The notes under the pieces were generated by a model. The model saw only the letters and a list, made by a program, of their open reading frames with translations, had not been told where the DNA came from and did not search any database. From Massilia brevitalea (lineage in GTDB: Bacteria > Pseudomonadota > Gammaproteobacteria > Burkholderiales > Burkholderiaceae_D), in contig NZ_JAULSI010000022.1 in NCBI RefSeq assembly GCF_030711405.1, forward strand, positions 18,561 to 82,560: a DNA stretch of 64,000 nucleotides, read 5' to 3'. The position numbers and the translations under genes are program-made. Position 1 is the first letter of the stretch; each line of letters opens with the position of its first letter. Positions 35,875 to 48,876 of this stretch are shown here, piece after piece.

Positions 35875-36177
35875 CTAGCGCAGGTGCGCAATCTCCACGG
35901 AGCCATCTTCATCGAAGATGGGCGAGGTCTTGGCCAGGCGCACCGCGTCGTTGAAATCGTTGGCGCCGATCACGCAATAGCCCGACATGGCGCTGCTGCT
36001 GATCTTCGGCCCGAGCAGGCGGGTCGGCACCTCGACGCTGCCCTGGCTGAGGGCGCCCCGGTCGAGCAGGGCCCGGCCCAGCGAGTCGAACCAGGATTCC
36101 CACTGCAGCGGATCATGCTGCCGGCCTTCGGCTTCGCCGACTGTCGATCCCCGGAAAACGATCAGAAACTTGTCCAT
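35875..36177 (-). CDS. YciI-like (YCII-related) protein
   Basis: 100 residues from the ATG at 36177. The sequence (MDKFLIVFRGS, WFDSLGRALLDRGALSQGS, SGYCVIGANDFNDAVRLAKTSPIF) is the dimeric ferredoxin-like YCII fold, often linked to ECF sigma factors. Members are of uncertain function. The stop codon abuts the decayed radical-SAM gene. It is divergent from dps with a 182-bp shared spacer. The frame is open upstream into the dps leader but only this start gives the fold. Confidence 0.8.
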   Translation of the reverse strand: MDKFLIVFRGSTVGEAEGRQHDPLQWESWFDSLGRALLDRGALSQGSVEVPTRLLGPKISSSAMSGYCVIGANDFNDAVRLAKTSPIFDEDGSVEIAHLR

Positions 36178-36307
36178 GCCGGCCCCTCGTAGGTTGACGT
36201 GACCTGAACAATAGCACCGGCCCGGCAGGCGCGACGCACGGCATCGGGAGCCCCATCCCTTATCGTGCCGCAGGATTTTCCGGCCAGTGCTAAGCTGTGC
36301 ATTGTTA

Positions 36308-36336
36308 ATAGTGCTACAACTTTCAACAAGCACTAT
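36308..36336. promoter_or_regulatory. Inverted repeat in the dps upstream region
   Basis: Perfect 8-bp arms ATAGTGCT and AGCACTAT separated by 13 bp, 24 bp before the dps start codon and just before its ribosome binding site (AGGAGAA). Could be an operator or a leader hairpin. Confidence 0.45.
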
Positions 36337-36359
36337 CACCTCACTACAGGAGAACCGCA

Positions 36360-36866
36360 ATGCACATGGATACCGGCATCAGCACCGAAGACCGCGCCAA
36401 AATGGTCGAATCGCTCTCGACCGTACTGGCAGACGCCTACATGCTCTACCTGAAGACCCACAACTTCCACTGGAACGTGACGGGTCCGCTGTTCTCGAGC
36501 CTGCACGTGATGTTCGAAGAGCAGTACACCGAGCAGTGGAACGCCCTCGACGAGATCGCCGAACGCATCCGTGCCCTGGGCCACTTCGCCCCGGCCACCT
36601 ACAAGCGCTACGCCGAGCTGTCGAGCATCACCGAAGAACCAGAAGTGCTGTCGTCGAAGGAAATGATCCGTCAGCTGGTGGACGGCAATGAAATCCTGAT
36701 CCGCACCCTGCGCGCAGGCGTGAAGGTCGCCGACGAACTGGACGACTACCCGACCGCCGACATGCTGACCACCCGCATGGAAGTGCACGAAAAGAACGCC
36801 TGGATGCTGCGCTCCTTCCTGGAGCAAGGCGCCGGCGCGCAACAGGGCGACGCCTCGTCGGACTAA
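36360..36866 (+). CDS. dps: Dps ferritin-like DNA-protection protein
   Basis: 168 residues. Dps forms a 12-mer that oxidises and stores iron and shields DNA during oxidative stress and starvation. The ferroxidase site is visible: KTHNFHWNVTGPLFSSLHVMFEEQY with His near residues 35 and 38, and the acidic EEQY...DEIAERI that completes it. AGGAG is well placed before the ATG at 36360; a second ATG two codons later is possible. A palindrome lies in the upstream region. It is divergent from the YciI-like gene. Confidence 0.95.
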   Translation: MHMDTGISTEDRAKMVESLSTVLADAYMLYLKTHNFHWNVTGPLFSSLHVMFEEQYTEQWNALDEIAERIRALGHFAPATYKRYAELSSITEEPEVLSSKEMIRQLVDGNEILIRTLRAGVKVADELDDYPTADMLTTRMEVHEKNAWMLRSFLEQGAGAQQGDASSD

Positions 36867-36920
36867 GCGACGGCCCCGCCAACGCCGCAGCGCGCATCAT
36901 GCCCGCTGCGGCTTTTCTTT

Positions 36921-37325
36921 TTAGAGATCAGGCAACTCGTAATCGAATTCGTAGAAGTGCTTGCGCTCCTCGATCCGGATACGCATGGTGCCGGCAATTC
37001 CCGCCAGCTCCCCCGTCCCCGAATCCGGCACCACGCTGATCGCCAGTGCCTGCGCACCGCGTGCCATCGTGCCGCTGTGCTGGACCACGAAACTGCCGCT
37101 GCGACCGTCCAGCGTGCCGGTCACGCGCTCCACGGCCACGTAGCCGGCCGAGCCTTCGGTGGTGGTCATCGCCGACAGCATCTCGCCCACGCCGCTGCCT
37201 TCCAGCGCGCCATGGTAGCGCTTTTCGATCGCCATGCGCCCGGTGGTAACGCCATCGCGCACGTCGGGCTGGCCTTGCGGAGTCACGGTAACGTCGAACG
37301 GTCCTGCGGCATGTTGCTGGCTCAT
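36921..37325 (-). CDS. DUF3224 domain-containing protein
   Basis: 134 residues from the ATG at 37325, which follows AAGGTGAGG. The pattern GPFDVTVTPQG, ALEGSGVGEMLSA, GYVAVERVTGTLDGRSGSFVVQHSG and GTMRIRIEERKHFYEFDYEL is the DUF3224 beta-barrel family (allene-oxide-cyclase-like fold). No enzymatic role is established. It is convergent with dps. Confidence 0.88.
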   Translation of the reverse strand: MSQQHAAGPFDVTVTPQGQPDVRDGVTTGRMAIEKRYHGALEGSGVGEMLSAMTTTEGSAGYVAVERVTGTLDGRSGSFVVQHSGTMARGAQALAISVVPDSGTGELAGIAGTMRIRIEERKHFYEFDYELPDL

Positions 37326-37401
37326 GGTGCCCTCACCTTGTAATGAAGAGATAAGGAACATTCTAGGCCAATCCGCACCGTTTGCGGGAGGCCTTCCGCT
37401 A

Positions 37402-37641
37402 TCAGCCCGGCAAATGCAGGTCGATGACCTTCATTACCGCCAGCGTGGTCTCGAGGTCCATCTCGCCGGACGCAAAAGCGGCGCGCAAGGTGGCCTGGGG
37501 CACGCCGGCAGCTGCGGCCAGGTGCGCCGTTGCGTCGGCGCGCGATGCGACGTCCAGCGCATCGCGCAGCACGGCGGCGTCGCCGCTGTCGAACGCGCCG
37601 GCCAGGTAGGCCGCCAGCTCTTCGAGGGTATCGAGTGTCAT
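37402..37641 (-). CDS. Addiction-module antidote-like HTH protein without a visible toxin
   Basis: 79 residues. The layout ELAAYLAGAFDSGDAAVLRDALDVA, then HLAAAAGVPQATLRAAFASG (helix-turn-helix), then METTLAVMKVIDLHL-like end resembles the HigA-like 'probable addiction module antidote' family. Partners of these are usually RelE/HigB toxins. None is present on either side: ftsB is 6 bp upstream and DUF3224 follows. It may be co-transcribed with eno-ftsB and act as a solitary regulator. Confidence 0.7.
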   Translation of the reverse strand: MTLDTLEELAAYLAGAFDSGDAAVLRDALDVASRADATAHLAAAAGVPQATLRAAFASGEMDLETTLAVMKVIDLHLPG

Positions 37642-37647
37642 GGAATA

Positions 37648-38010
37648 TCAGTGCGTGACGGCAGGCGCGCCGTGCCCGCCTTTGTTCTTCGGCGCAGGCG
37701 GTGGCGGCGGCACGGTCATGGATTCGACCGGCTTTTCGTTATGCCGCAGCACCTGCACGAAAATCTCGTTCTGCTTGATCATGCCCAGCTCCAGGCGCGC
37801 GCGTTCCTCGACGGCGCCGAGGCCTTCGCGCAGGTCGCGCACTTCAGAATCGAGCTTGGCGTTGCGCGCCTTGCGCCCGTCCAGCTGGGCCTGGGCCACG
37901 GTCACCTGGTCGCGTAAATCGGCAACGGCCAGCATGCCGCCCTTCCCCAGCCACAGCGGGTACTGGATCAGCAACAGCAGGACGGCAAGGGCAAGCGAAA
38001 TCAGGCGCAT
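37648..38010 (-). CDS. ftsB: Cell division protein FtsB
   Basis: 120 residues. One N-terminal transmembrane helix (about 3-23) is followed by a coiled coil ([32 protein letters not shown], split by heptads). FtsB links FtsL and FtsQ in the divisome. The C-terminus is extended by a Pro-rich tail ([13 protein letters not shown]) not present in short homologues. Its position directly downstream of eno is the conserved proteobacterial order. Confidence 0.9.
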   Translation of the reverse strand: MRLISLALAVLLLLIQYPLWLGKGGMLAVADLRDQVTVAQAQLDGRKARNAKLDSEVRDLREGLGAVEERARLELGMIKQNEIFVQVLRHNEKPVESMTVPPPPPAPKNKGGHGAPAVTH

Positions 38011-38098
38011 AAATAGTCATACCGGCGTGCGCAGCACCCCGGAAGCATTACATAATTCAATCGACTGGCGTGCCGCAGGCGCACCAGTCGTCCATCCA

Positions 38099-39385
<1,287 letters not shown>

Positions 39386-39426
39386 TCAGTCTCCGGAAAG
39401 GTGAAAAATCGTCGCACATGAAAGTC

Positions 39427-39448
39427 GAGGCGCCGGTTGGGGCGCCTC
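39427..39448 (-). terminator. Hairpin between kdsA and eno
   Basis: Perfect stem GAGGCGCC / GGCGCCTC around GGTTGG. On the minus strand it is followed only by a weak ACTTTC tail. It could partly terminate the pyrG-kdsA transcript ahead of eno or stabilise its 3' end. Confidence 0.5.
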
Positions 39449-39472
39449 GTCTTTCAAGCTATATAAGTGAAA

Positions 39473-42084
<2,612 letters not shown>

Positions 42085-42274
42085 TCAAGCTGGCAAGGCC
42101 TGCCTGTGCCCGACTGCCAAACGCAGCGTGTCGCTTTTACAAACAAATGTTTCGTAATGACAACAAGTATCAGGAAAGCGACATTTTGGTGCAGTTTCAA
42201 ATCGAAAGAAACAAACATTTCCGCAAATCAAGCTACGATATTTCGATCCTTCAATCTGTATAGGCAAGATAGCA

Positions 42275-43954
42275 ATGGGCTTCCTGAAACACCTGAATAT
42301 CGGCAAACGGCTGGCCATCGGCTTTGCCCTGACCCTGGCCATGGCGGTGCTGATCGCCTCGGTCGGCATCTGGCGCCTGCAGCATGTGGCGGCCGGCACG
42401 CAAACCATTCTGGCGCAGCCGCTGGCAAAGGAGCGCATGATTACCGAGTGGTACACGCAGATCTTCTCGGCCGTGCGCCGCACCGCCGCCATCGTCAAGA
42501 GCAGCGACCCGGCCCTCGGCCCCTACTTCAAGGAAGACGCGGCCCTCAGCGCCAAGGTTTCGGCCGAGCTGGTCGCCCAGATCGAGCCGCTGATCGCCGG
42601 CGCGGAAGAAACAGCGCTGTTCGCGAAGATCAGCGAGCAGCGCAAGCTGTACAGCAAGGCGCGCGACAGCGCCGTCAAGGCCAAGGCCGACGGCGACCAG
42701 GACCTCGCCACCAAAATCCTCGAGGAATCCTTTACGCCAACCGCCAAGGCTTACCAGGAAGCGGTGCAGCAGCTGGTGGCCATGCAGCGCAACCACATTA
42801 CCGGCATGACCCAGGACATCCAGGCCACCGCCCGCTTCGGCACCACCCTGATCGCCGTGCTGACCGCCTGCTCGGTACTGCTCGGCGCCCTCGCCTCCTG
42901 GCTGCTCACGCGCGGCATCGTGCGTCCGATCCGCGCAGCCGTGGAACTGGCCGAAACCGTTGCCGGCGGCGACCTGACGCGCCGCATCGAATCGAGCGCA
43001 CGCGACGAAACCGGCGCCCTGCTGCGCGCCCTGGGCCACATGAACGACAGCCTGGTCAACATCGTCGGCCAGGTGCGCAGCGGCACCGAGACCATTTCCG
43101 GCGCCTCCGGCGAAATCGCCGCCGGCAACCTGGACCTGTCGGCACGCACCGAACAGCAGGCTTCGGCGCTGGAACAGACCGCCGCCTCGATGGAAGAACT
43201 GACCGGCACCGTGCGCCAGAACGCCGACAACGCGCGCCAGGCCAACCAGCTGGCGCAGACCGCCTCCAGCGTGGCCGTGGACGGCGGCGCCGTGGTGAGC
43301 CAGGTGATCGCGACCATGGGCTCGATCAACGCCTCCTCGCGCAAGATCGTCGACATCATCGGCGTCATCGACGGGATCGCCTTCCAGACCAACATCCTGG
43401 CGCTGAACGCGGCCGTGGAAGCGGCCCGCGCCGGCGAGCAGGGGCGCGGCTTTGCGGTGGTGGCGTCGGAAGTGCGCACGCTGGCCCAGCGTTCGGCGGC
43501 AGCGGCCAAGGAAATCAAGACCCTGATCGGCGATTCGGTCGGGAAGGTCGACGCCGGCACCAAGTTGGTCGACCAGGCCGGTGCGACCATGGAGCAGGTG
43601 GTCGACTCGATCCGCCGCGTGACCGACATCATGGCCGAGATCACCCACGCCAGCACCGAACAGACCGGCGGCATCGAGCAGGTGAACGCGGCCATCGGGC
43701 AGATGGACGAAGCGACCCAGCAGAATGCGGCGCTGGTCGAGGAAGCGGCTGCGGCTGCCGGCGCGATGCGCGAGCAGGCGGCGAAGTTGGCCGAGGTGGT
43801 GGGCGTGTTCAAGGTGGAGGGGCGTGCGGTGGTTCTGGCGCATGCCCCAGCCCCAGTCAGGCAGCTTGCGCGCGCGGCCAAGCCGAAAGCACCTGTCCGG
43901 ACCAAGCCAGCGCCAGCCAAAGCAGCTGCCGCCGAAGAGTGGGAAGAGTTTTGA
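42275..43954 (+). CDS. Methyl-accepting chemotaxis protein
   Basis: 559 residues. Transmembrane helix 1 (about 12-34), a four-helix-bundle periplasmic sensor (35-190), transmembrane helix 2 (about 191-213), a HAMP domain ([26 protein letters not shown], in two parts), and the signalling hairpin with [29 protein letters not shown] split over residues about 370-400. The last residues EEWEEF fit the CheR/CheB tether pentapeptide (xWxxF), so it may be a high-abundance receptor. No che genes are adjacent. Ligand unknown. The gene ends two bases before a REP element. Confidence 0.95.
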   Translation: MGFLKHLNIGKRLAIGFALTLAMAVLIASVGIWRLQHVAAGTQTILAQPLAKERMITEWYTQIFSAVRRTAAIVKSSDPALGPYFKEDAALSAKVSAELVAQIEPLIAGAEETALFAKISEQRKLYSKARDSAVKAKADGDQDLATKILEESFTPTAKAYQEAVQQLVAMQRNHITGMTQDIQATARFGTTLIAVLTACSVLLGALASWLLTRGIVRPIRAAVELAETVAGGDLTRRIESSARDETGALLRALGHMNDSLVNIVGQVRSGTETISGASGEIAAGNLDLSARTEQQASALEQTAASMEELTGTVRQNADNARQANQLAQTASSVAVDGGAVVSQVIATMGSINASSRKIVDIIGVIDGIAFQTNILALNAAVEAARAGEQGRGFAVVASEVRTLAQRSAAAAKEIKTLIGDSVGKVDAGTKLVDQAGATMEQVVDSIRRVTDIMAEITHASTEQTGGIEQVNAAIGQMDEATQQNAALVEEAAAAAGAMREQAAKLAEVVGVFKVEGRAVVLAHAPAPVRQLARAAKPKAPVRTKPAPAKAAAAEEWEEF

Positions 43955-43955
43955 T

Positions 43956-44108
43956 GTAGGGTGGGCACTTGTGCCCACGCGGTGATCGTTGCAGGCTTCG
44001 TTATCGCGGTCAGTGATCTTGCCACCCAAACCCGCACACGTTATCGGGGCTGTTGCCTGCCCTGTTAGCGGTCCGCATGGTCCGCGTGGGCACAAGTGCC
44101 CACCCTAC
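43956..44108. repeat. REPIN D: REP pair with the C-type flank
   Basis: Forward copy at 43956-43981 starting one base after the chemoreceptor stop, reverse copy at 44083-44108, heads outward. The two copies are perfect complements over GTAGGGTGGGCAC-TT-GTGCCCACGCG. A GGGGCTGTTGCCTGCC flank at 44046-44072 is the same segment that flanks pair C. Confidence 0.85.
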
Positions 44109-44114
44109 GGGAAG

Positions 44115-44196
44115 CGTTCCGGAATCGCGGCACAGAAAGCCCAAATACGTTCCTGACTCGCGGCACAGAAAGCCCAAACACGTTCCGGACGCGCGG
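44115..44196. repeat. 33-bp tandem repeat, two and a half units, next to REPIN D
   Basis: Units at 44115-44147 and 44148-44180 and a partial third from 44181. Each has CGTTCC, a variable base pair, CGCGGCACAGAAAGCCCAAA. Together with REPIN D this fills the 330 bp between the chemoreceptor and the YaiO-like gene. Confidence 0.85.
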
Positions 44197-44284
44197 TTAC
44201 CAACGCCGTTCGACAACCGTACATGTCTTGACGCTCCCCGGCCGCTCGGGCAGAGTTGCGCCACGTATCATTCCGCGCCTTCCC

Positions 44285-45574
44285 ATGGTTATCGATTTCC
44301 AGCCTCCCCCGCACGCCACCGAACAAGTCCAGCCCGCCAGCAACGCCTCTTTCGACGAACAGTACGAACAGGCCCGCGGCCTGGCCAACAATGGCCAGCC
44401 GGCCCTGGCCGTGGCCGCCTACAACGCCCTCCTGATGCGCTCCCCCGGTAACGTCGACGTCCTGCTCGGCCGCGGCATCGCCTACACGCGCCTGGAGCGC
44501 TGGGCCGAGGCCCAGGCCGACCTGGAAGCGGCGGCCAAGGCCTCGCCCGACTACGCCGACGTCTGGCTCGCGCTCGGCAACCTGCACCGGTGGCACGACC
44601 AGCCCGAGCCGGCGATCGCCGCCTACAGCCGCCTGGTTGCGCTGCGTCCCGATGATGCCGCCGCCTGGCTGGCCCGCGCCCGCGCCTGGCGCGCCGCCGG
44701 CAAGCTGCCGGAAGCCCGCGCCGATCTGGCGAGGGCGCGCACGGCCGGCGGCAACGCGGCCGAGATCGACGCCTTCGACGCTGCCCTCACCCCTGCTGCG
44801 GACCCTGCCCCGGACACTGCCGCCATCGCCGCCATCTCGCCCCAGCCGCGCGCCGGCAACCCGGAAGCGGCGCTGGCCGCCGGCTACGCCTGGGCCGCCA
44901 GCCTGTCGGGCAACTGGACTGACGTCGGCCCCGGCCCGCGCTGGAACGACCAGACCGCCAGCCTGCGCCACTACACCAAACGCGGCTCGATCGGCTTCGA
45001 GACCCTGCGCGCGCACCGCTTCGACCAGTCCGGCTACGCCTGGGCCCTGGACGCCTACGCCGACTTGTGGAACGGCGCCTACGCCAACCTGCGCTACCAG
45101 CGCGCCCCGGCGGCGCGCCTGTTCCCCGAAAACGCGGGCCGTATCGAAGTCTGGCAATCGCTCGGCGGCGGCTGGGAAGCATCGCTCAGCGACGACGTGC
45201 TGGGCTTCGATTCGCGCGTGAACATCTACGGCGCCAGCCTCGCCAGGTACGTCGGCAACTGGTACATCCAGCTGCGCCACCAGAACATCGTGTCCGAAAG
45301 CTCGCACGGCAGCGGCGACCGCCTGCTGGCGCGCTACTACTACGCCGGCGACGCCGACAGCTACATCGAGGCCACGGCGAACCGCGGCCGCAGCGACGAC
45401 CCGCTGTCCCTGGCCGGCGGCCGTGCGCGTTCCGGCGGCGGCAGCCTGACCTGGGTGCGCTACTGGTCGCGCGACTGGGGCAGCAAGGTCGGCGCCAGCT
45501 TCTCCCATGATTCCGGGGACGGCAGCGGCGCGCGCGAACGCGGCGTCTCCTTCGGGCTGTACCGCCGGTGGTAA
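44285..45574 (+). CDS. TPR-containing YaiO-family outer membrane beta-barrel protein
   Basis: 429 residues from the ATG at 44285. Residues 20-165 form tetratricopeptide repeats (YEQARGLANNGQPALAVAAYNALL, AEAQADLEAAAKASPDY, split). From about 195 the sequence alternates aromatic and polar residues as in a YaiO-like beta-barrel, ending in GLYRRW with a C-terminal aromatic. No signal peptide is seen after this start, nor in the upstream open frame, which only translates the tandem repeats. The 5' end may therefore be damaged or misplaced. It overlaps or abuts the sulfatase gene and forms an operon with it. Confidence 0.75.
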   Translation: MVIDFQPPPHATEQVQPASNASFDEQYEQARGLANNGQPALAVAAYNALLMRSPGNVDVLLGRGIAYTRLERWAEAQADLEAAAKASPDYADVWLALGNLHRWHDQPEPAIAAYSRLVALRPDDAAAWLARARAWRAAGKLPEARADLARARTAGGNAAEIDAFDAALTPAADPAPDTAAIAAISPQPRAGNPEAALAAGYAWAASLSGNWTDVGPGPRWNDQTASLRHYTKRGSIGFETLRAHRFDQSGYAWALDAYADLWNGAYANLRYQRAPAARLFPENAGRIEVWQSLGGGWEASLSDDVLGFDSRVNIYGASLARYVGNWYIQLRHQNIVSESSHGSGDRLLARYYYAGDADSYIEATANRGRSDDPLSLAGGRARSGGGSLTWVRYWSRDWGSKVGASFSHDSGDGSGARERGVSFGLYRRW

Positions 45575-45585
45575 GCGTGCGCCGT

Positions 45586-47910
45586 ATGCTGTTCGAGCGC
45601 CTCGGCCGTGCACTCGCCTTTCCGCTGCAAGTCCTGCCGGCCCTGGTGGCGGCCTGGTTCTGCCTGCGCGTCGCCGAGGCCATCCACGCCAGCGGCGCCG
45701 GCGTGGCGCAATCGAGCCTGTTCGGCGCCGGCCTGGGCAACGACCTGCTGTCGCTGCTGCGCTTCGCCTGCGTGTTCCTGCTCGGCGCCCTGCCGCTGGC
45801 CCTGATCCCCTCGCCGCGCTGGCGCAGCGCTGCCCTCGGCCTGCTGTGGAGCGTGCTGCTGCTGGCCCATGCCGCGCTGCTGCAGTACCACTGGGTGGCA
45901 GGCGTGCCGCTCGGGGCCGATTTGTTCGCCTATTCGGCCAGCGAAGTCGGCGCCACCGTCGCCGGCGGCTGGGCCCTGAGCCCGCTGCTGGGCGTGGCCG
46001 TGATGGCGGCGCTGGCCTGCCTCTGGACGCTGCTCGCGCTGAGCGTGCGCGACTGGTGGCCGCGTCCCGGCGCCCGCGCCGGCTACCTCGTGCTGGCGGC
46101 CAGCCTGCTGGCCCACGTCCTGCTGCCGCAGCGCTTTGCGCCGCCGGTGGCGCGTACCGGCGCCGACCTCGACTACCTGGTAAACAAGACCGCCTTTTTT
46201 GTGGACAGCAACCTGGCGCACCTGCATGGAACGGGCGCCGCGCTGGAAACCGACGCGCACGCCAAGGCGCAGACACCCTGGTCCGGCCAGGACCCGCGCT
46301 ACCCCTTCGTGCACACCGAGCGCACGCCGGACACCCTCGGCCCCTTGCTGCACACGCGTCCCGGCGCGCCGCCGCCGAAACTGGTCTTCGTCATCGTCGA
46401 AGGCCTGGGCCGCAGTTTCTCCGGTCCCGGCGCGCGCCTGGGCAGCTTCACGCCCTTCCTCGACGAGCTGGCCGGCCGCAGCCTGTACTTCGAGAACTTC
46501 CTGTCCGGCCAGGGCCGCACCTTCGGCGTGCTGACCACGGTCTTCGGCTCCCTCCCCTTCGGCGAGAACGGCCTGGCGGCGCTGGGCGACAAGCTGCCGC
46601 GCCACGACTCGCTGCTGTCGGTCCTGAAAGCCCAGGGCTATGGGCTGCGCTTCTATTCCGGCTCGAACCTGGAGTTCGACAACGAAGGCACTTTCCTGCG
46701 CCACCAGGGCGTGGACACGATCGTCAGCGAACGGGATTTCGGCCCGCCCTACCGGCGCAGCAACGACTGGGGCTACGCCGACCGCGATTTGATGGAGGTA
46801 GCTTCCGAGCGCGAAGCGAAGGCGCCCGCCGGCCCGGCGGTGACGATCATCCAGACCACCAGCATGCACAGCCCCTTCACCTTCCCCGGCAAGGAAGCCT
46901 GGCTGCGCCGCGTCGACGAGCGCCTGGCCGAATTGAAGCGCCCGGCCACCGCGGTCCACCAGGACAACCGCGACATCTTCGCCAGCATCCTGTACACCGA
47001 CGACGCCCTGCGCCTGTTCTTCGAGCGCGCCGCCAGGCTGCCGGAGTACGACAACACCATCTTCATCGTCACCGGCGACCACCGCCTGCCCGAGCTGCCG
47101 ATGGACACGCGCATCGAGCGCTACCACGTGCCGCTGATCGTGTATTCGCCAATGCTGAAGGCGCCGCTGTCGGTCAAGTCCATCTCCTCGCAGTTCGACA
47201 TCGCGCCTGCGCTGCTGGCCTACCTGGCCAACCACCATGGCCTGAAGTCGCCGCAGGAGGTGACCTGGATCGGCACCGGCCTCGATACCGAGCCGGGCTT
47301 TCGCAACCTGCACGTGATTCCGCTGAAGCAGACCAAGACCGAGATGAGCGACTTCGTCTCCGGCACCGCCTACCTGGCGCAGGGCCGGCTCTACACCATC
47401 GGCGACGGCATGCAGCTCGACCGCAACAGCGACGCCGGCGCCCTGGCGCGCGCCCAGGCCCAGTTCCGCGACTTCCTGGAAGCGAACGGCAGCGCCGGGC
47501 GCAGCGCCGCCCTGCGGCCCCAAATGGGCGCGCGCCTGGCCGGCTACGGCGGCGAACGCACCCTGCGCGGCACCGCGCTGGCCGCGAGCGCCGGCGACCT
47601 GGGCGTGACCAACCTGCGCCGCGCCGCCGGCGCCGGCGTCGTGTTCGAGGCCACCTTTACCAACCACGGCGCCGATGCCTCGCCGGCCTTTGTGCCGCTG
47701 CTGGTGATCACCGACGAGCGCGGGCTGGAGCTGCTCGAAACCGCCGCGCCGGCGCGTTCTCTGGCGCCGGGAGAAACGGCGACCATCGCCCTGCGGCCGG
47801 ACCTGCGCAAGGTGGCGCCGGGCAGTTATTTCGTCTCGGTCCTGCCCTCGCACCCCGACACCGGGCGCCCGCTCGGCGTCGGCCAATACCACGTGGCGAC
47901 GCGCCTGTGA
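45586..47910 (+). CDS. LTA synthase-like membrane sulfatase-family protein
   Basis: 774 residues from ATG 45586; GTG codons at 45568 and 45577 are alternatives. Four or five N-terminal transmembrane helices (to about residue 180) precede an alkaline-phosphatase-superfamily domain: LVFVIVEGLGRSFSG, FLSGQGRTFGVLTTVFGSLPFGE with the presumed nucleophile Thr, QTTSMHSPF, ILYTDDALRLFF, FIVTGDHRLPE and VPLIVYSP. Such proteins transfer glycerophosphate or phosphoethanolamine to glycans in the periplasm. A beta-sandwich-like C-terminal tail (about 660-774) is extra. Donor and acceptor are unknown. It lies between the barrel gene and a TIM-barrel gene. Confidence 0.88.
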   Translation: MLFERLGRALAFPLQVLPALVAAWFCLRVAEAIHASGAGVAQSSLFGAGLGNDLLSLLRFACVFLLGALPLALIPSPRWRSAALGLLWSVLLLAHAALLQYHWVAGVPLGADLFAYSASEVGATVAGGWALSPLLGVAVMAALACLWTLLALSVRDWWPRPGARAGYLVLAASLLAHVLLPQRFAPPVARTGADLDYLVNKTAFFVDSNLAHLHGTGAALETDAHAKAQTPWSGQDPRYPFVHTERTPDTLGPLLHTRPGAPPPKLVFVIVEGLGRSFSGPGARLGSFTPFLDELAGRSLYFENFLSGQGRTFGVLTTVFGSLPFGENGLAALGDKLPRHDSLLSVLKAQGYGLRFYSGSNLEFDNEGTFLRHQGVDTIVSERDFGPPYRRSNDWGYADRDLMEVASEREAKAPAGPAVTIIQTTSMHSPFTFPGKEAWLRRVDERLAELKRPATAVHQDNRDIFASILYTDDALRLFFERAARLPEYDNTIFIVTGDHRLPELPMDTRIERYHVPLIVYSPMLKAPLSVKSISSQFDIAPALLAYLANHHGLKSPQEVTWIGTGLDTEPGFRNLHVIPLKQTKTEMSDFVSGTAYLAQGRLYTIGDGMQLDRNSDAGALARAQAQFRDFLEANGSAGRSAALRPQMGARLAGYGGERTLRGTALAASAGDLGVTNLRRAAGAGVVFEATFTNHGADASPAFVPLLVITDERGLELLETAAPARSLAPGETATIALRPDLRKVAPGSYFVSVLPSHPDTGRPLGVGQYHVATRL

Positions 47911-48851
47911 AGCGTACCTTCGCCGCGCTGCTGCTGGCCGGTTTTGCGCTGGCTGCACAGGCCACGGACCGCATCGGCCCGCGCGCCATCTGGACCTGGG
48001 AAGAAGACTCGTACGCGATGCTGGACGACCCGGCCGCGGCCGGCCGCGCCATCGATTTCCTGCAATCGAAATCGATCGACACCGTCTTCCTGTACGCCGA
48101 CGCTTTCGGCAAGCGCAACGCGATTGCAGACCAGCCCCAGCTCTACCGGCGCCTGCTGCGGCGCCTGCATGCCTCCGGTTTGAAGGCCTATGCCCTGCTC
48201 GGCTCCGGCTACCTGCACACCGAGCGCTACGTGCTGCCCCGGCACCGGGACGAAGCCCTGGCCATGCTGCAGCGCGTCCTCGACTACAACAAGGCGGCAG
48301 CGCCCGAGGAACGCTTCGACGGCATCAACGTCGACATCGAGCCGCACATCCTCGACGAATGGTCGACCCGCAAGATGGCGCTGCTGGGCGAATTCGTGGC
48401 GCTGTCGGATGCGCTGATGGGGGCCAAGCGCGCGTCGGGCCAGGCCCTGCCGATGGGACCGGCGATCCCGTTCTGGCTCGACGGCCTGCACATCGAATGG
48501 AAGGGGCAGACCAAGCCGGTGAGCCAGCACATGCAGGGCATCTACGACTACGTGGCGCTGATGGACTACCGCGACAAGGCCGCCGGCGGCGACGGCATCG
48601 TCAGCCATGCGATGGACGAGCTGCGCTACGCCGAGCGCATCGAGAAGCGCGTGCTGATCGGCGTCGAGACGCTGCCGAACGCAATCAGGAAGGTCTCTTT
48701 TCACCACCTGAAGGAAGCCGACATGGAGCGCGAGCTCGGCGCCACGGCGCGCAGCGTGGGTGCGATGCAGCCGTTTGGCGGCTTCGTGATCCACCATTAC
48801 GGGTCCTACCGAAAATGGCTGGGGCGCGCCGGGGTCGAAGCGGACAAGTAA
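47907..48851 (+). CDS. Secreted TIM-barrel, glycoside-hydrolase-like protein
   Basis: 314 residues starting at a GTG that overlaps the sulfatase stop by 4 bp (GTGA). A signal peptide ends near AAQA-T (residue 19). The mature part has IGPRAIWTWEEDSY, SIDTVFLYADAF, FDGINVDIEPHILDEW and GIYDYVALMDYRDKA. These resemble glycosidase-like TIM barrels in which acidic residues at strand ends (here DIEPH) act in catalysis. I do not recognise the exact family. The tight three-gene operon suggests action on the same glycopolymer as the sulfatase-like protein. Confidence 0.8.
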   Translation: MKRTFAALLLAGFALAAQATDRIGPRAIWTWEEDSYAMLDDPAAAGRAIDFLQSKSIDTVFLYADAFGKRNAIADQPQLYRRLLRRLHASGLKAYALLGSGYLHTERYVLPRHRDEALAMLQRVLDYNKAAAPEERFDGINVDIEPHILDEWSTRKMALLGEFVALSDALMGAKRASGQALPMGPAIPFWLDGLHIEWKGQTKPVSQHMQGIYDYVALMDYRDKAAGGDGIVSHAMDELRYAERIEKRVLIGVETLPNAIRKVSFHHLKEADMERELGATARSVGAMQPFGGFVIHHYGSYRKWLGRAGVEADK

Positions 48852-48876
48852 GGCCGGGCTGGCGCCGCGCCCGGGC

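Noticed and set aside
45460..47958. 832-codon minus-strand frame
   Set aside because: Antisense to the sulfatase-like gene; His/Arg/Gln-rich shadow.
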